Shown here: positions 1-6,576 of the stretch, piece by piece | How the letters are laid out: every line of letters begins with the position of its first letter | Position numbering within the stretch: position 1 is the first letter of the stretch | IMG/VR virus record: IMGVR_UViG_3300037189_003543 | Location: 1 to 34,733 of that record | Strand: one strand, 5' to 3' | Source: a virus | Length of the DNA stretch: 34,733 bases | The notes under the pieces: generated by a model | Told to the model about the DNA's origin: nothing | Database searches by the model: none | Seen by the model: the letters and a program-made list of their open reading frames with translations, nothing else | Position numbers and translations under genes: made by a program

Positions 1-117
1 GAACTCCGCGATGGCGGTATTCTTGACTTCGGTCGTGAGCATGCACTTGCTTGGTACTCAATCTTCGGTCTTGGTCTTATCACTGACCAGTCTGTCATCA
101 TTGCAGAAACCAACTAA
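1..117 (+). CDS. C-terminal end of probable major capsid protein (5' truncated)
   Basis: An open frame enters from the left edge and gives 38 residues ending in AETN before TAA at 115-117. The visible part has a GGILDFGREHALAWYSIFG-type segment and a hydrophobic end. That is compatible with the last strand and helix of an HK97-fold capsid protein. Placement also fits: it precedes a hairpin, a small capsid-adjacent gene and then connector, fibre and tail genes. The assignment rests on context and a short tail only, so another head protein cannot be excluded. Confidence 0.5.
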   Translation, partial: ELRDGGILDFGREHALAWYSIFGLGLITDQSVIIAETN

Positions 118-137
118 TCACAACTGAATAGCTTAAC

Positions 138-157
138 GGGGGGCCGAAAGGCCCCCC
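138..157 (+). terminator. GC-rich hairpin after the capsid-side gene
   Basis: A perfect 8-bp stem, GGGGGGCC at 138-145 pairing with GGCCCCCC at 150-157, is closed by a GAAA tetraloop. It lies 20 bases after the stop of the first gene. No T-run follows (TACTCAAACC), so it may be a weak or partial terminator, or an RNA-stabilising 3' hairpin for an abundant capsid message, rather than a full stop signal. Confidence 0.65.
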
Positions 158-192
158 TACTCAAACCGAGTCATTAAAATGGAGGATATACC

Positions 193-558
193 GTGGCTAC
201 AAAAAAGCCTACAGATGTAACTGGTCGTATACGCGAGCAGCAATTAGAAGCTAACGCAGAGGCCGTGCAAGCACGTGCCGCTGAGATGTCTATGGCATCA
301 GCTACAGCCCAAGTAAAGCTTGAGACTGAAGTCATTGATGCTACAAAGCCTGACGTTCAGACAGTCATTGTCGATGAGGCAATCACTCTAGGGGACTCAG
401 CTGAGGACACCGTTGAAATCCGTGTCATTGAGACAATTGAAAACATGACCCTTGGAGCTGGCAACAACTACAACTTCAAGGCTGGTCAGAAGTATCGCGT
501 TACCAAGCACGTAGCTCAGCACCTTAAGGAAAAGGGCTACCTAGCTGGCGTCATCTAA
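193..558 (+). CDS. Small capsid-adjacent protein of unknown function
   Basis: This encodes a 121-residue protein starting at GTG 193, chosen because GGAGG at 181-185 sits at good spacing and the frame opens there. Residues 1-50 are charged, Ala-rich and probably helical. The C-terminal 45 residues form a compact segment, FKAGQKYRVTKHVAQHLKEK followed by GYLAGVI. Short proteins with this kind of ending are common just after capsid genes in tailed phages, where they are thought to act in head completion or decoration. It stands alone between two hairpins, so it may be expressed as a separate read-through cistron. The head-related role is inferred from position. Confidence 0.7.
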   Translation: MATKKPTDVTGRIREQQLEANAEAVQARAAEMSMASATAQVKLETEVIDATKPDVQTVIVDEAITLGDSAEDTVEIRVIETIENMTLGAGNNYNFKAGQKYRVTKHVAQHLKEKGYLAGVI

Positions 559-576
559 TCCAGTTAAGTATGGGGC

Positions 577-607
577 AGCGGGCATTTTATAGTGCCCGCT
601 TCTTCGT
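577..607 (+). terminator. Probable intrinsic terminator
   Basis: An 8-bp perfect stem, AGCGGGCA at 577-584 with TGCCCGCT at 593-600, encloses the loop TTTTATAG and is followed by the pyrimidine-rich TCTTCGTTTG. It sits 18 bases after the stop of the capsid-adjacent gene and closes the head transcription block before the fibre module. The remaining bases to 669 hold no recognisable promoter beyond a generally AT-rich stretch. Confidence 0.75.
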
Positions 608-669
608 TTGTAGAGACTTTTTCCGTTTAATCCGTCATCATTATTACTACCGTAGTGTAGGGAGTTCAT

Positions 670-1728
670 GTGGCTGTATTGTCTGACCTGCTCTCTAGGG
701 TTCGTACTGAGCTTGGAGACCAGCAACAGCAGTTCACCTTTACTGCTACTGGCGACGGCTCCACTAAGACCTACTATTTAAACGCTAAGCCTGTCGAGCT
801 GACCAACCTTCTTGTGGTTGTAGATGGCACCCCTCTTACATACCCTGCTGGCTATAGCCTTGAGCAGAACATTGGCATGCTCCATCTAACAACCGCCTTG
901 AGCCTTAACTCAACCCTGACAGTTACAGGTACCAAGGACAGATACTTTTTAGACTCTGAGCTAACAACCTTTATCAACACTGCTGTCACACAGCACACCA
1001 ATAACCGCACAGACGCTTATGGAAGCACAGTAACCCTAGCGATGATTCCTGCGGTTGAAGAGTACCCACTAGCCATTCTGGCAGCCATTGAGGGACTATG
1101 GGCTCTGGCTACAGACGCCGCCTTTGACATTAATATCAGCGCACCAGATGGTGTTGTAATCCCACGAGGTCAGCGCTATACCCAACTTACCGCCATCATC
1201 CAACAGCGTTGGGACCAATACAAGCAGCTCTGTTCTGCGCTTAACATTGGTTTGTGGCGGCTTGAGATGGGCACCCTACGCCGTACCTCACGCACAACCA
1301 ACAAGCTCGTACCTATCTACATGCCTCAAGAAATTGATGACTCACGTAAGCCAGAGCGCGTCTACATTCAAAATGACCTGCTTGGTCGCCAAGTAATGCC
1401 TGAGTATGCGGGTATCTACGACATCTCAATCTACCAAGGAGATTCTTGGTCAGGTGAGTTCGACTTCCCATTTGACGTCACTAACCTTACCTTTAAGGCT
1501 CAGATTAGAACCTACCCTAACTCGCCGTCTGTTTACGCTACCTTTACTATTGAGGCCATCGACGCTGTAAACGGAAGAATACGTTTGACTCTCCCTCCAA
1601 CAGCTACAGCCTACCTTCCTGTTAGAGCGTTTTGGGACCTACAAGCTACAAGCGCCTCAGATTCAACCTTTGAACAGACCTATGTTAAGGGTCAAGTCTT
1701 CGTAACCCAACAGGTGACATTGGATTAA
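670..1728 (+). CDS. Virion structural protein: connector-like N-terminus with beta-sandwich C-terminus
   Basis: This 352-residue protein starts at GTG 670; the ATG two bases upstream is out of frame, and GTAGGGAG precedes it. Residues 1-230 are mixed alpha/beta, with VEEYPLAILAAIEGLWALAT and RTTNKLVPIYMPQEIDD segments. They recall phage proteins annotated as head-tail connector or structural. Residues about 245-352 form a separate beta domain with the pattern IYQGDSWSG, then VTNLTFKAQIR, then GRIRLTLPP, then FWDLQAT, ending GQVFVTQQVTLD. This is the layout of the widespread phage domain seen at the N-terminus of BppU-type baseplate proteins. The protein therefore looks like two domains joined. 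It is first in the fibre module and two bases upstream of the next start. Confidence 0.55.
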   Translation: MAVLSDLLSRVRTELGDQQQQFTFTATGDGSTKTYYLNAKPVELTNLLVVVDGTPLTYPAGYSLEQNIGMLHLTTALSLNSTLTVTGTKDRYFLDSELTTFINTAVTQHTNNRTDAYGSTVTLAMIPAVEEYPLAILAAIEGLWALATDAAFDINISAPDGVVIPRGQRYTQLTAIIQQRWDQYKQLCSALNIGLWRLEMGTLRRTSRTTNKLVPIYMPQEIDDSRKPERVYIQNDLLGRQVMPEYAGIYDISIYQGDSWSGEFDFPFDVTNLTFKAQIRTYPNSPSVYATFTIEAIDAVNGRIRLTLPPTATAYLPVRAFWDLQATSASDSTFEQTYVKGQVFVTQQVTLD

Positions 1729-1729
1729 T

Positions 1730-2032
1730 ATGGCAACCTCAATCCCAGTAAATAGCCCAATCGTTGTCACAGTCACCCCGCCTTCTGCGGTAGCAGTTCC
1801 AGTAAATACGATTACCGTTGGGGCTATAAACCAGCCCGTATTGGCGTATCATCATACACAGAACACTTCTAGCAATACTTGGACCATTACTCATAACCTA
1901 GGCTTTTACCCTAACGTGACCGTTGCAGACTCTGGCGGCAGTCTAGTCGAAGGTGAAATCACCTATTCCAGCGTCAATGCCTTAACCATTCGCTTCACCT
2001 CAGCGTTCAGCGGACAAGCGTACTTGTCATAA
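1730..2032 (+). CDS. Small fibre/adhesin-type protein with HNLG domain
   Basis: This encodes 100 residues. Residues 1-40 are a Val/Pro-rich low-complexity leader. Residues about 42-100 hold a domain beginning WTITHNLGFYPNVTV, followed by DSGG, VEGEITY and a terminal FSGQAYLS. The HNLG...V.V.D..G..V.G.I.Y pattern is common at the ends of phage tail and fibre proteins. The gene starts one base after the preceding stop, so the two are probably translationally coupled. The role is likely a small beta-rich virion appendage or capping domain; partner and receptor cannot be told from the sequence. Confidence 0.6.
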   Translation: MATSIPVNSPIVVTVTPPSAVAVPVNTITVGAINQPVLAYHHTQNTSSNTWTITHNLGFYPNVTVADSGGSLVEGEITYSSVNALTIRFTSAFSGQAYLS

Positions 2033-2045
2033 GGAGACATGAGTA

Positions 2046-3695
2046 ATGGCACGTAAATTTTTAACACCGATAGATTTAAACAAGAATGAGCTGCAGAATG
2101 CCGTCATTCAGAATCTCGGTACTGCGCCATCTTCTCCTGTCAAGGGTCAGATTTACTTTGACACTGTAGAGAACGAACTCTTTACCTGGAACGGTGTGGC
2201 TTGGAACCAAGCTACTGGAACCTCTATTGGTCTTCTTTCAGCACGTCCAGCGGCAGCCTCTTCTAACACAGGTACCTTCTACTACGCTACAGACAACTAC
2301 CTTGTCTACTACTCAAACGGTAGCACCTGGCAGCAGACTCATGCCTTTGGCTCAGGCTCATCCTCTTCCCTCTCAATTACAGGAACAGCCTCTGACGGCT
2401 CTCTAACTACCTATGCCCGTGCAGACCATGTTCACGCTGGTCCAGGGTTTGGCACTCCAACCTCAACTACTACTTACGGTCAGTCTGCAGCAACAGGTTC
2501 TGCAGCAACCGTCTCACGCTCAGACCACACCCACGGTACTGTCTCTCTTTCTGCTAATGCTGCAACTAACATCAGCACCACAACCGCAGCTAACGGTTCT
2601 GGAACTGCCCCAGCTAAAGACGACCACGTTCACGGCTTTGCTCCTAGCGGTTTTGCACTCTCTGCTTTCGGTGTTCCAACCTCTGCCGTAGCATTTAACT
2701 CCCAAAAGATTACAGGTCTTGCAGACCCTACAGCTGCTCAAGATGCTGCAACTAAGAACTACGTTGATACAACAGCTCAAGGCTTAAACATCCACGCGTC
2801 TGCAGACGTGGCTACTACAGCTTCTCTTACAACTAACTGGACCTACAACGCTGGCTCTGCTGGCGCAGATGGCGGAACAGGTATTGGCGCAACTCTTGTC
2901 TACTCAGCTGCTGGAACTCTTGTTATTGACACAGTTACCCTTGTTCAGGGAATGCGTGTTCTTGTTAAGAACCAAGCAACAGCGTTACAAAACGGTATGT
3001 ATACCGTAGGTGTTGTTGGTGGTTCTACTCTTACACTTACACGCGCAACAGACTACGACAATGGAACACTTTCTTCTGAAGTTGTAGCTGGTGATTATCT
3101 TTATGTAGCTGGCGGAGGACAGGCTGGAACTGGTTGGGTTCAAAGCGCTCAAGGCACTTCAACTAACCCAGTAAAGGGTATTAAAGTTGGAACAGACGCG
3201 ATTACCTTTACTCAGTTCTCTGGTGCTGGAACTATCCTTGGTGGTAACGGTATTACCGTTTCTGGTCTTACAGTTAACTTTGCCCCAAGCACAACTGGTG
3301 GTTTGCAGGCTACCTCTACAGGAGCCACTGCTGCTATCAAGCTAGCTTCTACCTCTGGTTTAACTACAGACTCAACTGGTCTTTATGTAACTTCTGGCCT
3401 TGGTATTACCATCGCTGGTGCTGGTGCGGCTGGAGCTGCAACGACTAACCAGGTAGCTATTAACACCGACGTTGTAGTTCGCAAGTATGCAACTGCAGTC
3501 GGTGATGGAACTTCGACCTCAATAACCGTCACACACAACCTGAACACACGCGACGTAACAGTTGGTGTATACTCGTCTACTTCTACTTATGATGAGGTTA
3601 ACTGCGATGTACAACACACTACAGCTAATACAGTCACATTGCTGTTTTCAACAGCCCCAACTTCAGGTCAGTATCGCGTAGTAGTCCACGGATAA
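2046..3695 (+). CDS. Tail fibre protein with HxH motifs
   Basis: This is a 549-residue Ser/Thr/Gly/Ala-rich fibre. Residues 1-100 hold two copies of a short beta unit ending in YF-T--N-L--WNG--W, a unit also found at the start of the next gene. Three HxH motifs follow at His128/130, His161/163 and His194/196, in DHVH, DHTH and DHVH contexts. T4 gp37 uses such pairs to bind iron along its axis. A DAATKNYVD segment and a module at about residues 245-395 are shared with the neighbouring fibre. The C-terminus has a VTHNLNTRDVTV...YRVVVHG domain typical of cyanophage fibres. AAGGAG at 2031-2036 serves ATG 2046. Confidence 0.8.
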   Translation: MARKFLTPIDLNKNELQNAVIQNLGTAPSSPVKGQIYFDTVENELFTWNGVAWNQATGTSIGLLSARPAAASSNTGTFYYATDNYLVYYSNGSTWQQTHAFGSGSSSSLSITGTASDGSLTTYARADHVHAGPGFGTPTSTTTYGQSAATGSAATVSRSDHTHGTVSLSANAATNISTTTAANGSGTAPAKDDHVHGFAPSGFALSAFGVPTSAVAFNSQKITGLADPTAAQDAATKNYVDTTAQGLNIHASADVATTASLTTNWTYNAGSAGADGGTGIGATLVYSAAGTLVIDTVTLVQGMRVLVKNQATALQNGMYTVGVVGGSTLTLTRATDYDNGTLSSEVVAGDYLYVAGGGQAGTGWVQSAQGTSTNPVKGIKVGTDAITFTQFSGAGTILGGNGITVSGLTVNFAPSTTGGLQATSTGATAAIKLASTSGLTTDSTGLYVTSGLGITIAGAGAAGAATTNQVAINTDVVVRKYATAVGDGTSTSITVTHNLNTRDVTVGVYSSTSTYDEVNCDVQHTTANTVTLLFSTAPTSGQYRVVVHG

Positions 3696-3698
3696 CGC

Positions 3699-6560
3699 AT
3701 GAGCAAACAAAGTCTCGTTCCGTTAAACGTACTGGCGTCAGCAACTGCGCCTACAACACCAACCCTTAAAGCGGGTGACCTGTACTTCAATACAGTAAAT
3801 AACACTCTTTATAGCTATAGCGGTAGCAGCTGGGTTTCTTCTGGCGGTTCAGCATCTATACAGTACGGAACTGAGGCAAGCAAGCCAACTGCTGGTATTG
3901 CTGGTCGCACCTATATCTCTACAGACACCTATAGCCTTATCGGCAACGTTGGGTTTATGTGGCTTGATAACGGCACTGCTTGGGAGAAAGTAGGACTTCT
4001 TCCTCAAGATATCTACGACTCCATCAACGGTGCTGTTGGGTATGCACTTGGCGTAGATGCACAACATCAAACAGAAGCTTTAGCGTATACAGATTCTCAG
4101 ATTGCTAGCGAAGTTACTAACCGCAACATCAACATAGCTAACGCTAAGAACGATGCGATAGGTACCTCTGAAACGTATGCCGATACCATTATGGCAACTG
4201 AGGTTACTAACAGAAACTCTGCTATAGCCACGCACAACTCAGCGACTACTAGTGTCCATGGAATAGCTAACACGGCTAACTTAGCTACTAAATCCTATGC
4301 GGATGCTTCTGCCTCTAGCGCGTTAACGACTGCGGAGAGTTACACAGACACAGCTATCTCTACTGAGGTAACAAATAGAAACTCAGCTATTAGCACGTCT
4401 GTAAACTCAGCTATATCTACGGAAGTAACCAACCGCAACACAGCTATTGCAGCTGAAGCCGCTCTTCGTATTACAGGTGATTCAACCACTCTATCTAGTG
4501 CAAACTCATATACAGATGGTAAGTTTACTGCTCTAACTACTACGGCTGTGCCTGAGGGAACTAATCTTTACTTCACAACTGGTCGTGTATCCACACAGAT
4601 GAACGCCGCTACTGCGGTGGGTAGTGGTCTTACAAAGTCTTACAACTCTGGAACGGGTGTGCTAACCCTAGATGTTAGCTCTGCTGTAGCTACTCTTACT
4701 GGCACCCAGACCCTGACCAACAAGACTTTAACTAATCCTTATATCAATGACACCGTAGTGATTACGGCTACGTCTACTGAAATTAATAAGCTTGCTGGCG
4801 CTACAGCTACTACAGCTGAAATCAACAAGCTTCATGGCCTTACCGCTAGTACCACAGAGCTTAACTATGTAACAGGCGTAACCTCAGCACTTCAAACTCA
4901 AATTGATGGTAAGTCTGGTACAGGCCACAGCCACACTGGTTACCAGCCAGTAAGCGCAGACCTTACCGCAATTGCGGCCCTTAACTCGGGTATCGGTAAC
5001 CTAAAGCGCACAGGCTCAGGAACATGGGCTATCGATACTACTGCCTATCTTCCAGCTACCTCTGGAACTATAAATACCTCGCTCATTGCTGGAACTACCA
5101 GCTTTAACCTTCTTAACACCCTAGCTACTACCATCAACTTTGCTGGGGCAGCTACTACCCTGGCTATCGGCTCTAACGACGCCACCTCAGTTACCACGCT
5201 AAATGCACCAACCTTGGTTGGTAACTTAAACTACGTAAACCTCTTTAACACCGTAGCAACCACAGTTAACTTTGCGGGAGCAGCTACAAGCCTAACCATT
5301 GGTGGAACGCCTTCAGGCGCTATCACCCATAACTACTCCACTAACCCTACCGCTAGCGGAGTTACCAAGACTGTAAACCTTGCTACTGGTAACGCCTCAG
5401 GCGGAATAACCGCAGTCAATATCGGCTCTACCACAGACGGCTCCACTAGTTCTTATAACGTTAATATCCCAGCAAACTATAACAAAACAGTCACTGTTCC
5501 CTACCCAACCTCATCTGGGCATGCTGCCAATAAGCAGTATGTGGATAACGTAGCCGCAGGTATCATCATCAAGAACCAAGTAACCCTTGGTACTACTGGC
5601 TCTAACCTTAGCTCTGTATACGCCGCTGGAACCTCTGACTCCTCTGGAGGCCTAGGCATAGGAGCTACCCTTACGGCTTCAGTAAATGGCGCGCTTACCC
5701 TTGATGGCATCTTGGCTACCATCAACAGCCGTGTCCTTATTAAAGACCAGACTGACGCAAAGCAGAACGGTGTCTACGTTGTTACCAACCCTGGCGCTGG
5801 CGATGCCAAGTGGGTACTTACCCGTGCTACAGATTTCAACGGTGACGGTAATACTGGCGTTATCAAGCCAGGTGCCTATGTATTCGTAACTGGCGGAACC
5901 TATTACGCCAACGCTTCCTATGTGGTCTCTACCGCTGGAACCTCTACCAGCCCTAGCGGTGCCATCAAGGTGGGAACAGACGTAATCACCTTTGCCCAGT
6001 ACTCAGGTGTGCCTCTTAACATCGCTACCCTAGGTAACGTAACAATCGGTACTTGGCAGGCCACCCCAATCGCTGAGCCTTATATCTCTACCGCTATTGC
6101 CCGTACAGCCAACCCAACCTTTACAGGCCACGTAACAGTCCCTGTCGTACCTACAGCTACCACAGATGCAACAAGCAAGAAGTACGTAGATGATTTAATT
6201 CTTGCCAGCTTGCCTTACCTGCCAGACATCATTCCTTTGGATGACCTGCGTTATGTATTTGATGGGCGCACCAGCCGCTTTGCTCCTAAGTTCCAGGGCG
6301 TCCAACAAATGCTTTACAACCCACTTAGACTGATGATTACCTTAAACGGCATTATGCAGACACCAAGTTACCCAGATTATGTGTGGCAATCTCTGCTACC
6401 ATTAGATGGATTTGTGCTAGATAACGATGGATACATCGCATTTAGCCAGGTGCCTCCAGCTGGTTCTACGTTTGATGGTCGGGTCATGTTAGGCCCAAAC
6501 ATCAACACCATCCACAAGAGCTACCCATTCAAGGCAGTAGACGTACTGCTAGGAATCTAG
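3699..6560 (+). CDS. Long tail fibre protein
   Basis: This encodes 953 residues starting three bases after the previous stop. It opens with the same short attachment-type unit as the preceding fibre (GDLYFNTVNNTLYSYSGSSW). Residues about 125-280 contain four EVTNRN repeats in a heptad-like Ala/Ser/Thr region, probably a trimeric shaft. Then come TGTQTLTNKTLTNP, an HSH motif at His410/412, and two copies of a unit containing INFAGAATTLAIG or VNFAGAATSLTIG. Residues about 620-770 repeat the module found in the upstream fibre. After SKKYVDD, the last about 120 residues form a distinct globular end with LRYVFDGRTSRFAPKFQG, resembling the ends of T4-type cyanophage structural proteins. The receptor is unknown. 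Confidence 0.8.
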   Translation: MSKQSLVPLNVLASATAPTTPTLKAGDLYFNTVNNTLYSYSGSSWVSSGGSASIQYGTEASKPTAGIAGRTYISTDTYSLIGNVGFMWLDNGTAWEKVGLLPQDIYDSINGAVGYALGVDAQHQTEALAYTDSQIASEVTNRNINIANAKNDAIGTSETYADTIMATEVTNRNSAIATHNSATTSVHGIANTANLATKSYADASASSALTTAESYTDTAISTEVTNRNSAISTSVNSAISTEVTNRNTAIAAEAALRITGDSTTLSSANSYTDGKFTALTTTAVPEGTNLYFTTGRVSTQMNAATAVGSGLTKSYNSGTGVLTLDVSSAVATLTGTQTLTNKTLTNPYINDTVVITATSTEINKLAGATATTAEINKLHGLTASTTELNYVTGVTSALQTQIDGKSGTGHSHTGYQPVSADLTAIAALNSGIGNLKRTGSGTWAIDTTAYLPATSGTINTSLIAGTTSFNLLNTLATTINFAGAATTLAIGSNDATSVTTLNAPTLVGNLNYVNLFNTVATTVNFAGAATSLTIGGTPSGAITHNYSTNPTASGVTKTVNLATGNASGGITAVNIGSTTDGSTSSYNVNIPANYNKTVTVPYPTSSGHAANKQYVDNVAAGIIIKNQVTLGTTGSNLSSVYAAGTSDSSGGLGIGATLTASVNGALTLDGILATINSRVLIKDQTDAKQNGVYVVTNPGAGDAKWVLTRATDFNGDGNTGVIKPGAYVFVTGGTYYANASYVVSTAGTSTSPSGAIKVGTDVITFAQYSGVPLNIATLGNVTIGTWQATPIAEPYISTAIARTANPTFTGHVTVPVVPTATTDATSKKYVDDLILASLPYLPDIIPLDDLRYVFDGRTSRFAPKFQGVQQMLYNPLRLMITLNGIMQTPSYPDYVWQSLLPLDGFVLDNDGYIAFSQVPPAGSTFDGRVMLGPNINTIHKSYPFKAVDVLLGI
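4110..4439 (+). repeat. Four degenerate copies encoding EVTNRN in the fibre shaft
   Basis: The 18-base unit coding EVTNRN occurs at 4110-4127, 4200-4217, 4365-4382 and 4422-4439. Surrounding codons give (I/M)A-S/T-EVTNRN-(S/T/I)-(A/N)-I. Third positions differ between copies (GAAGTTACTAACCGCAAC against GAGGTAACAAATAGAAAC), so the protein pattern is kept while the DNA has diverged. This points to selected shaft repeats rather than a recent duplication. Confidence 0.8.
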
Positions 6561-6576
6561 AGAAGGAAGAACAACA

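Noticed and set aside
2039-2056. ATG closer to the ribosome site than the fibre start
   Set aside because: It opens only a five-codon frame (ATG AGT AAT GGC ACG TAA) and sits two bases from GGAG, too near for good initiation; ATG 2046 has better spacing and the long frame.
4080-4520. CRISPR-like or tandem DNA repeat array
   Set aside because: The repeats are coding EVTNRN units with diverged third positions and irregular spacing inside a fibre gene.
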